From NCBI GenBank assembly GCA_017744285.1, contig JAGIBP010000045.1:15699-68009 (forward strand): a DNA stretch of 52,311 bases, read 5' to 3'. The stretch comes from Variovorax sp. (GTDB taxonomy: Bacteria; Pseudomonadota; Gammaproteobacteria; Burkholderiales; Burkholderiaceae_C). Positions within the stretch are counted from its first letter, which is position 1; the number at the start of each line of letters is the position of its first letter. The translations under genes and the position numbers were made by a program. Shown here in pieces: positions 1-11,866 of this stretch. Below the pieces are notes generated by a model. That model worked only from the letters and a program-made list of their open reading frames with translations, was not told the origin of the DNA and ran no database searches.

Positions 1-67
1 CGAAGGGCTCGATCATTCCGTTCTTCTCGGCCATGCGCCGGATCCACTTGTCGCTCTTGATGCTCAT
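1..67 (-). CDS. dcd: dCTP deaminase, N-terminal fragment
   Basis: Only the first 22 codons lie in the window. They read [20 protein letters not shown] followed by PF, which matches the strongly conserved start of proteobacterial dCTP deaminase. The family deaminates dCTP to dUTP in the cytoplasm to supply dTTP synthesis. The ATG complement is at 65-67 and the gene runs off the left edge. A structured dispersed repeat lies just upstream, between this gene and guanine deaminase. The identification rests on the N-terminus alone, but that stretch is distinctive. Confidence 0.85.
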   Translation of the reverse strand, partial: MSIKSDKWIRRMAEKNGMIEPF

Positions 68-106
68 AATCTCTTGAATAGACACCCCCCATGCCGCTTC
101 GCGGCT

Positions 107-175
107 CCCCCCTCTCTCGCCTTCGGCGGGAGGGGGGCGCACCCGGCGGCCCGGCAGAGCCGGTTCCGCGGGTGC
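107..175. repeat. Dispersed double-hairpin element, copy A
   Basis: Two adjacent hairpins. The first pairs CCCCCCTC (107-114) with GAGGGGGG (130-137), with an inner CGCC/GGCG stem. The second pairs GCACCC (139-144) with GGGTGC (170-175), then GCGG with CCGC, then CCGGC with GCCGG around an AGA loop. The same architecture recurs at 14299-14350 with compensatory changes in the outer stem. The element sits downstream of guaD and upstream of dcd, both minus strand. It resembles an intergenic repeat I recall as common in Comamonadaceae genomes. It may end guaD transcripts, but there is no clear T-run. Confidence 0.75.
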
Positions 176-263
176 CCTGGACTGGGGCGCGCCGGTTTCA
201 TGGGTGGCGCGCACAAGGCGCCACGGGGCCGCCATTTTAGGGGCCTCGCCGTTGCTGGGGGGT

Positions 264-1553
264 TCAGCCTGCCAGGGCCTCGGAGACCACGGTGCGCTCG
301 ATCAGGCGGTCGTCGCCCAGCACGATCATCGCGAACAGCAGCTCCTCCAGGTTCGAGGCCAGCGAAGTCTTGCGCGCGAGCAGCGGGGTGGCCTTCGGGT
401 CGATCACGACGAAGTCGGCCTCGCATCCGGGCTGGAGGTTGCCGATCACGCCCTCCAGCCCCAGCGCCTGGGCGGCGCCGGCGGTATGGCGCCACCAGAG
501 CTGCGAGGGCGCGATGCTCACGCCCGGCTTGGCCTGCCCTTCGCGGCCCGCGTAGTAGGCGGCCATCATCGTGGTGAACGGGCTGAAGCTCGTGCCGCCG
601 CCCACGTCGCTCGCCAGCCCATAGCGATAGCCGATGCGGTCCGCGCCCTCGAAGTCGAAGAAGCCGCTGCCCAGGAAGAGGTTGCTGGTCGGGCTCACGG
701 CCGACGCCGTGCGGGTCTCGCGCATCAGGCGGCGGTCATCGTCGTCGAAATGGATGCAGTGCGCGTACACCGCACGCTCGCGCATCAGCCCGAAGCCCGC
801 ATAGATGTCGAGGTACGACCGCGCCCTCGGGAAGAGCTCGCGCGCCCAGCGGACCTCGTCCTTGTTCTCGGCCACGTGCGAATGGATCCAGGTGTCCGGG
901 TACTTCGCGGCCAGCTCGCCCGCGCCGCGCAGCTGGGCGTCGGTGCTGGTGGGCGCGAAGCGCGGCGTGATCGCATAGCCGAGCCGGTCCACGCCGTGCC
1001 ATTTCCTGATGAGCGCTTCGGAGTCGATCAGACTTCGTTCAGCCTCGTCGCGTACACCGTCGGGCGAATGCCGATCCTGCAACACCTTCCCGGTCATCAT
1101 GCGCAAGCGGCGGCGCTGCGCCGCCTCGAAGAAGGCATCCACCGACTGGGGGTGCGAGGTCGCGAAGGTCAGCGCAGTCGTGACGCCGTTGCGCATGAGC
1201 TCGTCGAGGAACACCTCGGCGACCTCGGCCGCATGCGCCGGGTCGGCGAAGCGGCTCTCGGCCGGAAAGGTGTAGTTCTCGAGCCAGGGCAAGAGGCCAT
1301 CCGCAGGCGCGCCGATGATGTCCGTCTGCGGGTAGTGGATGTGCATGTCGACAAACCCCGGCGCGAGGATGCGGCCCGGCCAATGGGTGACGGGCACGTC
1401 CGGATGCCGAGCCGCGACGGCGGCGTGAGCGCCCGCATCCTGCACGCGCTGGACGCCGTGGGCATCGGGGCCGACGACGAGCAATCCGTCCTCGTCGAAC
1501 AACGGCTGGCCGGCGGGGCCGAAACGCAAAAGAGAGGCACGGTACGCTTGCAT
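264..1553 (-). CDS. guaD: Guanine deaminase
   Basis: Amidohydrolase-superfamily protein of 429 residues that converts guanine to xanthine in the cytoplasm. The family metal ligands are visible: HMHIH-type pair at H71 and H73 (VDMHIHYPQ), HSHVAE near 224-226, AHCIHF near 265 and the catalytic Asp in ASDVGGG near 316. Length is normal for GuaD. I chose the ATG at 1553 ([11 protein letters not shown]); the frame stays open upstream, but that part lacks family-like sequence. Its xanthine product would feed the xanthine dehydrogenase at 14416-18427, although two cell-surface glycan genes and the transporter block lie between. Starts divergently from the glycosyltransferase, so 1554-1750 holds promoters for both. 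Confidence 0.93.
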   Translation of the reverse strand: MQAYRASLLRFGPAGQPLFDEDGLLVVGPDAHGVQRVQDAGAHAAVAARHPDVPVTHWPGRILAPGFVDMHIHYPQTDIIGAPADGLLPWLENYTFPAESRFADPAHAAEVAEVFLDELMRNGVTTALTFATSHPQSVDAFFEAAQRRRLRMMTGKVLQDRHSPDGVRDEAERSLIDSEALIRKWHGVDRLGYAITPRFAPTSTDAQLRGAGELAAKYPDTWIHSHVAENKDEVRWARELFPRARSYLDIYAGFGLMRERAVYAHCIHFDDDDRRLMRETRTASAVSPTSNLFLGSGFFDFEGADRIGYRYGLASDVGGGTSFSPFTTMMAAYYAGREGQAKPGVSIAPSQLWWRHTAGAAQALGLEGVIGNLQPGCEADFVVIDPKATPLLARKTSLASNLEELLFAMIVLGDDRLIERTVVSEALAG

Positions 1554-1750
1554 GGGCACGGAGGGTAAGTCAGCAACGCGGGTACGCGATGTGCTTGCGC
1601 ATATGGGCGCTATACGCGAGCCGTATGCCGACAGGGCGCCGCGATCTCCGATGGTACGCTTCACCGGTTCAGGGCGCCCACCCGAACCTCCATTCCTTTC
1701 CCGGGTCGATCGATGAAATCACGCGACGCCGCCAAGAGCGCCAGCCAAAG

Positions 1751-2896
1751 ATGAAAGTCCTTCTGATCGCGAACTACGTGCCGGACGGCCAGACCAGCAT
1801 GCTGGCCTTCGGACGCATGCTCGAGCGCGAGATGCCGCGCGTGGGCTGCGAACTGCGCGCCATCTCGCCGCCCAAGCGGCTGCTCCCCGCCTCCATCAGC
1901 TCGCGCTGGTGGAAGTGGTTCGGCTACATCGACAAGTTCGTGCTGTTCATCCCGATGCTCAAGCGCCACCTGCGCTGGGCCGACGTGGTGCACGTGGCCG
2001 ACCATTCCAACGGCATGTACATCCCGTGGCTGGCGTCCAAGCCCAACGTCATCACCTGCCATGACGTGATCGCGGTGCAGGCCGCCCAGGGCATGGTGGA
2101 GGGCTGGAACGTCGGCTGGACCGGCAAGCAGTTCCAGCGCCTGATCTCGCGCGGGCTCTCGCGCGCCGACCTCGTGGCCTGCGTGTCCGACATGACGCGG
2201 CGCGAGCTCCTGTCGATGGGCATCGCAAAGGAAAGCCGCGTCACCACGGTACTCAACGGGCTGAACGACAACTTCATGCCGGTAGCGCGCGAGGAAGCCA
2301 GGCCGCTGATGGCGCGGCTGGGGGTCTCGCCCGACGAGCGGTACCTGGTGCACGTGGGCTGGGACATGGATCGCAAGAACCGGCGCGGCGTCCTCGAAGC
2401 CTTCATCGCGCTGCAGGGGCGCGCCGCGGCCGCCGGCAAGACGCCGATGGCGGACCGCCTGCTCTTCGTCGGCCCCGAACTGGCCCCCGAGATGGCCGAG
2501 CTGGCGCGCACGCACGGCGTGGCGGACCGCGTGAAGGCCGTGCAGAAGGTGTCCCACGAGGAGCTGCGCGCCATCTATTCATGCGCGGTCGCGCTGGTCT
2601 TCCCCTCGTTCCAGGAGGGCTTCGGCTGGCCGATCATCGAGGCGCAGGCCTGCGGCTGCCCGGTCTTCACGTCCGACGTTCCGCCGATGTGCGAGATCGG
2701 CGGCCCCGGTGCGGTGTACATGGACCCGCACGACCCCGACGCCATGGCCGCCGCGATGGAGGCGGCCGAGCCGCGTCTGGGCGAGATGCGCCGCCTGGGC
2801 CTGGAAAACGCCACGCACTACAGCGCGGCGCAGATGGCGGCGAACTACAAGGCCACCTACGAGCGCGTCATCGGCGAGCGCAAGGCGCGCGCATGA
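1751..2896 (+). CDS. Glycosyltransferase family 4-type protein
   Basis: A 381-residue GT-B fold retaining glycosyltransferase. The N-terminal half (MKVLLIANYVPDG) is the acceptor side; the C-terminal half has the nucleotide-sugar pattern VHVGWDMDRKNRRG, then SCAVALVFPSFQEGFGWPIIEAQACGCPVF, broken here as PSFQEGFGWPIIEA plus QACGCPV, with the family E-x7-E motif. It probably adds a sugar in synthesis of an exopolysaccharide or other surface glycan; donor and acceptor are unknown. The ATG at 1751 was chosen because the GT fold begins there, although the upstream ribosome site is weak. Its TGA overlaps the ATG of a 20-residue open frame that leads into the acyltransferase. The pair interrupts a block of minus-strand purine genes. 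Confidence 0.85.
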   Translation: MKVLLIANYVPDGQTSMLAFGRMLEREMPRVGCELRAISPPKRLLPASISSRWWKWFGYIDKFVLFIPMLKRHLRWADVVHVADHSNGMYIPWLASKPNVITCHDVIAVQAAQGMVEGWNVGWTGKQFQRLISRGLSRADLVACVSDMTRRELLSMGIAKESRVTTVLNGLNDNFMPVAREEARPLMARLGVSPDERYLVHVGWDMDRKNRRGVLEAFIALQGRAAAAGKTPMADRLLFVGPELAPEMAELARTHGVADRVKAVQKVSHEELRAIYSCAVALVFPSFQEGFGWPIIEAQACGCPVFTSDVPPMCEIGGPGAVYMDPHDPDAMAAAMEAAEPRLGEMRRLGLENATHYSAAQMAANYKATYERVIGERKARA

Positions 2897-2955
2897 GCCG
2901 CCCGGCCATTGCGAAGGCGCCCTCCGAACCGCTGCTGCGCGAGGTCGTGCAGTGA
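2893..2955 (+). CDS. 20-residue coupling minicistron between glycan genes
   Basis: ATG at 2893 overlaps the glycosyltransferase stop (ATGA) and its own TGA (2953-2955) overlaps the acyltransferase GTG start (GTGA). The 20-residue product begins MSRPAIAKAP and resembles nothing I know. GAGGT at 2941-2945, inside its last codons, sits at the right distance to serve as the acyltransferase ribosome-binding site. The likely role is to carry ribosomes from one gene to the next rather than to make a functional peptide. It could also be chance; only the double overlap supports it. Confidence 0.4.
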   Translation: MSRPAIAKAPSEPLLREVVQ

Positions 2956-3614
2956 GACGCCTGCTCGCGCTCCTGGTCGTCCTGCTGCCCTGGACGATCA
3001 AGCGATGGGTGCTGCGGCGCTTCTGGGGCTACACGATCGCCGACGGTGCGCGCATCGGTCTGGCGTATGTCTTCCCGGGCGAGCTCGTGATGCACGAGGG
3101 TGCGCACATCGACCACTTCACCGTCGCCATCCACCTCGACCGCATGGCGTGCGGCGCGCATTCGTACATCGGCCGCTCCAACTGGATCACCGGCCACCCG
3201 CGGCGCGGCGAGCACTTCAGGCACCGCACGCAGCGCGATCCGTCCTTCCTGCTCGGCGAGCATGCGTCGGTGACCAAGCAACACATCATCGACTGCACCG
3301 ACCGCATCGAGGTCGGCGCGTTCTCCACGGTCGCGGGCTACGGCTCGCAGCTCATCACGCATGGCATCGACGTGAGCGCCAACCGGCAGGACTGCAAGCC
3401 GATCCGCATCGGCGCCTACTGCCTGGTCGGCACCCGCGTCACGGTGCTGGGCGGCGCGGTGCTGCCGGACCGCTCGATCCTCGGCGCGGGCTCGCTGCTG
3501 AACAAGGCGCACGTCGACGAGTACGCGGTGTACGCCGGCCAGCCCGCCAGGAAGGTCAAGGACCTCGACCCCGCGGGGGCCTACTTCCACCGCGAGAGCG
3601 GCTTCGTGCACTAG
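2952..3614 (+). CDS. Left-handed beta-helix acyltransferase (WcaF/maltose O-acetyltransferase-like)
   Basis: About 220 residues starting at GTG 2952. The first 20 residues are hydrophobic and basic (VRRLLALLVVLLPW), suggesting membrane association. The rest shows hexapeptide-like turns (IGRSNWI, IEVGAFSTVAGYG, IRIGAYCLVGTRVTVLGGAVLP, LGAGSLL, split here) ending in the typical YAGQPARKVK. Such enzymes acetylate sugars from acetyl-CoA; next to a glycosyltransferase this is probably surface-glycan decoration. The GTG start overlaps the preceding minicistron stop. The TAG stop shares the palindromic CTAG with the converging BMP gene. Confidence 0.8.
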   Translation: MRRLLALLVVLLPWTIKRWVLRRFWGYTIADGARIGLAYVFPGELVMHEGAHIDHFTVAIHLDRMACGAHSYIGRSNWITGHPRRGEHFRHRTQRDPSFLLGEHASVTKQHIIDCTDRIEVGAFSTVAGYGSQLITHGIDVSANRQDCKPIRIGAYCLVGTRVTVLGGAVLPDRSILGAGSLLNKAHVDEYAVYAGQPARKVKDLDPAGAYFHRESGFVH

Positions 3615-4714
3615 GGTGTCTTGCGCGGCGCACGGCCCTGCACCCCTTCGACCAGCCAGTTCATCTCGAGGATCTGCGCGTCGCTCAGGGCCTGGCCCTT
3701 GGCGATGACCACGCGCCCCTCGTTGTCGCGCACGTCGGCCGCCGCCGCGAAGGGCTTCAGCCGGCCGGCGGCAATGTCATTCTGGCGGGCCATCACCTCG
3801 TCCTGCACCGCCTTGGGCACCTTCGAGCCGAAGTCGCCGACGCGGATCATCCCCTCCTTGACGCCGCCCCAGGTGCTGCCGCTCTTCCAGGTGCCGTCGA
3901 GCACCGCGCGGGCGCGCTGGGTGTAGTAGTCGCCCCACTGGTGCGTGACCGCGACGAGCTGCGCGTCGGGCGCGACCTTGCGCATGTCGGAGTGGTAGGC
4001 GATCGCGAGCTTGCCGCGCTCCTGGGCCGCGGCCATCACCGCGGTCGAACCGGTGTGGAAGGCCATCACGTCGACCCCCTGGTCGAACAGCGCCATCGCC
4101 GCCTCGCGCTCCTTCGGCGGATCGAACCACACGTCCAGCCACACCACCTTCACCTGCGCCTTGGGATCGACCGAGCGCATTCCCAGCGTGAAGGCGTTGA
4201 TGCCCTGCAGCACCTCGGGGATCGGGAAGCCCGCCACATAGCCGGCGACGTGGGACTTCGTCATGCGGCCCGCCGCCACGCCCGCCAGGTAACGGCCCTC
4301 GTAGTAGCGCGCGTTCGCCACGGCGACGTTGGGCGCGGTCTTGTAGCCGGTGATCGACTCGAACTTCACGTCCGGGAAGTCGCGCGCCACCTTCAGCGTC
4401 GGCTCCATGTAGCCGAAGCTCGAGGTGAAGATGAGCTTGTTGCCCTGGCGGGCCAGGTCGCGGATCACCCGTTCGGCGTCGGCGCCCTCGGGCACGTTCT
4501 CGACATAGGTGGTCTTCACCTTGCCGGCGAGCGCGGCCTCGACGGCGAGGCGGCCGTTCTCGTGCTGGCGCACCCAGCCGGCATCGGTGACGGGCGCGAC
4601 GTAGACGAAGCCGATCTTCAGCGGGTCGACCGCAACGGCGGACGGCGCGGGTTGGGAAAAGGCGGGAAGGAAAAAACAGGCGGCCGCGAGCGCGGCGGCG
4701 AGGTTTTTGTACAT
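3611..4714 (-). CDS. BMP-family ABC transporter substrate-binding protein (soluble paralogue)
   Basis: A 367-residue periplasmic receptor of the Bmp/PnrA family, which binds purine nucleosides or related compounds. It has a Sec signal peptide cut near AFS-QPAP but no lipobox Cys, unlike its paralogue at 6939-8105. The mature protein follows that paralogue closely (shared TTYVE.VPEGADAERV.RD, QGNKLIF, GYMEP.LKVA, TGYKTAPN, PIPEVL). No permease or ATPase genes adjoin it, so it may deliver ligand to the complete ABC system at 8159-11773. It follows adenine deaminase on the same strand across two strong hairpins (4747-4809). Its TAG is shared as CTAG with the converging acyltransferase stop. Confidence 0.88.
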   Translation of the reverse strand: MYKNLAAALAAACFFLPAFSQPAPSAVAVDPLKIGFVYVAPVTDAGWVRQHENGRLAVEAALAGKVKTTYVENVPEGADAERVIRDLARQGNKLIFTSSFGYMEPTLKVARDFPDVKFESITGYKTAPNVAVANARYYEGRYLAGVAAGRMTKSHVAGYVAGFPIPEVLQGINAFTLGMRSVDPKAQVKVVWLDVWFDPPKEREAAMALFDQGVDVMAFHTGSTAVMAAAQERGKLAIAYHSDMRKVAPDAQLVAVTHQWGDYYTQRARAVLDGTWKSGSTWGGVKEGMIRVGDFGSKVPKAVQDEVMARQNDIAAGRLKPFAAAADVRDNEGRVVIAKGQALSDAQILEMNWLVEGVQGRAPRKTP

Positions 4715-4746
4715 GGTGTTCCTCTACATGGCCCCGGAATGGAATT

Positions 4747-4809
4747 CGGCGCTGGGGGGCACCAGCGCCGAGCATCGATTTTACCCGGGGCCCTGCGGAA
4801 GGGCCCGGG
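4747..4809. other. Two strong hairpins between deaminase and soluble BMP gene
   Basis: CGGCGCTGG (4747-4755) pairs perfectly with CCAGCGCCG (4762-4770), and CCC..GGGCCCT (4784-4794) pairs with AGGGCCCGGG (4800-4809) with one bulged G. Neither is followed by a T-run on either strand, so they are not classic intrinsic terminators. They could act as 3' stabilisers for the deaminase mRNA, or mark uncoupled expression of the two genes. Confidence 0.55.
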
Positions 4810-4812
4810 CGC

Positions 4813-6866
<2,054 letters not shown>

Positions 6867-6879
6867 CGTGGGAACCTGA

Positions 6880-6909
6880 AACGAAAAGGGGTTGCCCATG
6901 AGCAACCCC
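6880..6909 (-). terminator. Intrinsic terminator after the BMP lipoprotein gene
   Basis: On the minus strand GGGGTTGC (6909-6902) pairs with GCAACCCC (6895-6888) around a 6-nt loop and is followed by TTTTCGTTTC. It lies 29 nt past the lipoprotein stop and only 13 nt before the Rieske oxygenase start, leaving no room for a separate promoter. The downstream genes therefore need read-through or a promoter inside the lipoprotein gene. Confidence 0.85.
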
Positions 6910-6938
6910 TCGTGCCGGAAGCGTCCGGGCCGTCCGGC

Positions 6939-8105
6939 TTACTTCTTCTCGCCGCCGGGCACCGAGCCTTCGACACCCTTGACGTAGAAGTTGATGCCGG
7001 TCAGGAACTTGTCGTCGGCCACCGCGCCGGCGGCGACGACTTCCTTGCCGTCCTGGCCGACGATCGGGCCCTTCCAGATCGAGAAGGTGCCGTCCTTCAG
7101 GCCCTTCTTGACTTCCTCGACCTTGGCCTTGGTCTCGGCCGGCACGTCTTCCGCGATGGAGACGAGGTCGATCGCGCCTTCCTTCACGCCCCACCAGCTC
7201 TGGCCGGTGGTCCACTTGCCGTCGAGCACGTCCTGCGTGGCCTTGATGTAGTACGGGGCCCAGTTGATGATCGACGAGGCGAGGTGGGCCTTCGGGCCGT
7301 AGGCGGTCATGTCGGAGTCCCAGCCGAAGGCGCGCTTGCCCTTTTCCTGCGCGGTCTTGAGCACGGCCGGCGAGTCCGTGTTCTGGAACAGCACGTCCGC
7401 GCCGCCGTTGATGAGGGCCGTGGCCGCCTCGGTTTCCTTCGGCGGGCTGAACCACTCGTTGACCCATACGACCTTGGTCGTGATCTTCGGATTGACCGAC
7501 TGCGCACCCAGCGTGAAGCTGTTGATGTTGCGCAGCACTTCGGGGATCGGCACCGAGCCGACCACGCCGAGCGTGTTGGTCTTGGTCATCGAGCCCGCGA
7601 CGATGCCGGCCATGTAGGCGCCTTCGTAGGTGCGGCTGTCGTAGGTGCGCATGTTCGGGGCGGTCTTGTAGCCGGTGGCGTGCTCGAACTTCACCTCGGG
7701 GTTGTCGGCCGCGACCTTGAGCATCGGCTCCATGTAGCCGAAGGTGGTGCCGAAGATCAGCTTGTTGCCCTGGGCCACCATGTCGCGGAACACGCGCTCG
7801 GCGTCCGCGCCCTCGGGCACGCTCTCGACGTAGGTGGTCTTGATCTTGTCGCCGAATTCCTTCTCGATCGCCTTGCGGCCGTTGTCGTGCGCAAAGCTCC
7901 AGCCGCCGTCGCCCACCGGTCCGACGTAGGCGAAGGCGATGTTCAGCGGGCCGGCGGCGGGGGCCGCCGCCGCAGGCGCCGGAGCGGCAGGCGCGGCGGC
8001 CGGCGCCGGGGCCTCTTCCTTCTTGCCGCAGCCCACGAGGGCTGCCGAAGCGACCGCGGTCAGGGCGGCCAGCTTGAGCAGGGAGCGCTTGGTCAGATCA
8101 TTCAT
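6939..8105 (-). CDS. BMP-family ABC transporter substrate-binding lipoprotein
   Basis: A 388-residue receptor of the Bmp/PnrA family for nucleosides or related purines. The N-terminus MNDLTKRSLLKLAALTAVAS ends in the lipobox LVGC, then an Ala/Pro-rich tether, then the ligand domain (NIAFAYVGPVGDGGWSFAHD). Length is normal. The ATG at 8105 has GAGGA upstream. It closes the ATPase-permease-permease-receptor operon, 53 nt after the second permease, and is followed by a clear intrinsic terminator. A soluble paralogue lies at 3611-4714. The ligand is inferred from neighbouring purine enzymes. Confidence 0.9.
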   Translation of the reverse strand: MNDLTKRSLLKLAALTAVASAALVGCGKKEEAPAPAAAPAAPAPAAAAPAAGPLNIAFAYVGPVGDGGWSFAHDNGRKAIEKEFGDKIKTTYVESVPEGADAERVFRDMVAQGNKLIFGTTFGYMEPMLKVAADNPEVKFEHATGYKTAPNMRTYDSRTYEGAYMAGIVAGSMTKTNTLGVVGSVPIPEVLRNINSFTLGAQSVNPKITTKVVWVNEWFSPPKETEAATALINGGADVLFQNTDSPAVLKTAQEKGKRAFGWDSDMTAYGPKAHLASSIINWAPYYIKATQDVLDGKWTTGQSWWGVKEGAIDLVSIAEDVPAETKAKVEEVKKGLKDGTFSIWKGPIVGQDGKEVVAAGAVADDKFLTGINFYVKGVEGSVPGGEKK

Positions 8106-8158
8106 TTGTTTGGAATCCTCAAAAGGACGGGTTGGCGACGAAACAAAACGAAACGCGA

Positions 8159-9082
8159 TTATGAGCCGGGGTAGAACGGTTTTCCTATGGAAGCCGGCAT
8201 GTTGACGCGGATGAACGCGGGGTTGCGCGAGATCAGCGCCAGCACCACGATCGGCGCGATGTATTGCAGCATGCTCAGGAACTGGCTGGGCACATTGACC
8301 CCCGTGCTCTGGAGGTGGAAGCCGAGCATCGAGACGCCGCCGAAGAGGTAGGCCCCGAGCAGCACGCGGATCGGCCGCCAGGTCGCGAAGGTGGTCAGCG
8401 CCAGCGCGATCCAACCCCGGCCGGCCACCATGCCCTCGACCCACAGCGGCGTGTAGACCGTCGAGAGATAAGCACCCGCCAGCCCGCACAGCGCGCCGCC
8501 CGCGATCACCGCCAGGAAGCGGATGCGCCGCACCGGATAGCCCAGCGCGTGCGAGGACTCCGGCGATTCGCCCACCGAGCGCAGCACCAGCCCGGCCCGC
8601 GTGCGGTAGAGGAACCAGATCAGCCCGAAGGTGAGCAGCACCGCGAAGTACACCATCGGGTGGTGGCGGAACAGCGCCGGGCCGACCAGCGGCAGGTCGC
8701 CCAGCACCGGCAGCGCGTACGAGGTGCTCGCCGGCAGCTTGGCCTGCACGAAGTTGATGCCCGCGAAGGCCGAGAAACCGACACCGAACAGACTGAGCGC
8801 CAGCCCGGTCGCGTACTGGTTGGTGTTGAGCCAGATGACCAGCACGCCGAAGAAGGCCGCGAGCAGCGCGCCCGCCGCCATGCCGGCTGCGAACCCGAGC
8901 CAGGTGTTGTGCGTCGTGACCACCGTCGCGAAGCCCGCGATGGCGGCGCAGAGCATCATGCCCTCCGCGCCGAGGTTCACGATGCCGGCCTTCTCGTTGA
9001 TCAGAAGGCCCAAGGCCGCGATGGCGAGCACCGTGCCGGCGCTCAGGGTGGACCCCAGGAGGAGTGCGTAGCTTTCCATCAT
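8159..9082 (-). CDS. ABC transporter permease (nucleoside/BMP type), second subunit
   Basis: A 307-residue inner-membrane protein of the BPD_transp_2 family with about eight hydrophobic segments. The conserved NEKAGIVNLGAEGMM lies near residues 29-43 and EGMVAGRGWIALAL near the C-terminus, both typical of nucleoside/simple-sugar ABC permeases. The ATG at 9082 overlaps the TGA of the first permease (ATGATGG), showing translational coupling. It forms the channel with the preceding permease, powered by the double ATPase and fed by the BMP lipoprotein. Confidence 0.92.
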   Translation of the reverse strand: MMESYALLLGSTLSAGTVLAIAALGLLINEKAGIVNLGAEGMMLCAAIAGFATVVTTHNTWLGFAAGMAAGALLAAFFGVLVIWLNTNQYATGLALSLFGVGFSAFAGINFVQAKLPASTSYALPVLGDLPLVGPALFRHHPMVYFAVLLTFGLIWFLYRTRAGLVLRSVGESPESSHALGYPVRRIRFLAVIAGGALCGLAGAYLSTVYTPLWVEGMVAGRGWIALALTTFATWRPIRVLLGAYLFGGVSMLGFHLQSTGVNVPSQFLSMLQYIAPIVVLALISRNPAFIRVNMPASIGKPFYPGS

Positions 9083-10228
9083 GCGGTCCCTTCGGTCGTG
9101 GCGGGGCGGGCGACCGGCGCCGTGAGCGGTGTGCTGGCTTGCAGCGAGGCCGTTCCGGGCAATGCCGGCACGGCCTTCGGCGCCGCCTTGCGCCGGATGC
9201 GGTAGGCGATCAGCGTGTCGCAGGCCAGCAGCGTGAAGAGCAAGAGGCCCTGGAACACGCCGGTCAGCGACTTCGGCAGTCCGAGCCGCGACTGCGCCAG
9301 TTCGCCGCCGATGTAGAACATGCTCATCAGCACCGCGGAGAAGATCATGCCGACCGGGTGCAGCCGCCCGACGAAGGCGACGATGATCGCCGCGAAGCCG
9401 TAGCCCGCCGGCACGTAGGGCGTGAGTTGCCCGAGCGGCCCCGCGACTTCGAGCGCGCCAGCGAGGCCGGCCGCCCCGCCCGAGGTGAGCAGCGCGATCC
9501 ACACCGCGCGCCGCGCCGAGAAGCCCGCATAGCGCGCCGCCGCCGGCGCCAGCCCGCCCACCTGCTGCGCGAAGCCTGCGCGGGTGCGGAACAGGAACAC
9601 CCACAGCGCCGCCGAGCCCAGGAGCGCGATCACGAGCCCGATGCTGACGCGCGAGCCCTTCATGAGCCGCGGGATCTGCGTCACCGCCTCGAAGGTCTTG
9701 GTCTGCGGGAAGTTGTAGCCGTGCGGGTCCTTCCACGGCCCGTAGACCATGTAGCCCAGCAGCAGCGTCGCCACGTACACCAGCATCAGGCTCACGAGGA
9801 TCTCGTTGGCGTTGAACTTGTCGCGCAGGAAGGCCACGATGCCAGCCCACACCATGCCGCCCGCGATGCCCGCGATCAGGATGGCGGCCACGATCCACTG
9901 GCCCGTGGTCTTGTCGGCCAGGAGCGCGACGCCGCCGGCCGCGATCGCGCCGAAGACGAACTGGCCCTCGGCGCCGATGTTCCACACGTTGGCGCGGAAG
10001 CACACCGCGAGGCCGAGCGCGATGATCAGGAGCGGCGTGGCCTTGACCATCAGTTCGCCGAGCGCATAGGGGCTCTTGATCGGCTCCCAGAAGAACACCA
10101 GCAGGCCCTTGACCGGGTCCTTGCCGAGCGCGGCGAACAGCGCCATGCCGATCACCACCGTGATCAGCAGCGCGAGGATCGGCGAGCCGTAGCTCCAGAA
10201 GCGCGAGAGCTGCGGACGGGGTTCGAGC

Positions 10229-10236
<8 letters not shown>
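9079..10236 (-). CDS. ABC transporter permease (nucleoside/BMP type), first subunit
   Basis: A 385-residue inner-membrane permease of the BPD_transp_2 family. It carries NVWNIGAEGQFVFGAIAAGG, the family motif contacting the ATPase, and PYVPAGYGFAAIIVAFVGRL nearer the C-terminus. The ATG at 10236 (MLKLEPRPQ) has AGGAGGTGG just upstream and overlaps the ATPase stop by 8 nt (ATGCTTAA), so it is coupled to the ATPase. The C-terminal tail after the last membrane segment is Ala/Pro-rich. It pairs with the permease at 8159-9082. Confidence 0.92.
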
Positions 10237-11773
<1,537 letters not shown>

Positions 11774-11866
11774 GCCTGTGCCTGGCCTGTGGGTTGCGTT
11801 TCAAGCCCTGAATCGCCACTCGGCGATCGCCTTATTGTCGTCAGTTCGTCGCCTGCTCCGGACGGT

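Noticed and set aside
1554..1750. Possible riboswitch between guaD and the glycosyltransferase
   Set aside because: I looked for a purine-riboswitch-like core or other known structure in this gap and saw none; only promoter-like sequence is plausible.
6867..6905. Longer N-terminus for the Rieske oxygenase (starts at 6899 or 6905)
   Set aside because: The ATG at 6899 is within the loop of a clear terminator and the added residues are not family-like; MIERQLWHP at 6866 aligns with the Rieske family start.
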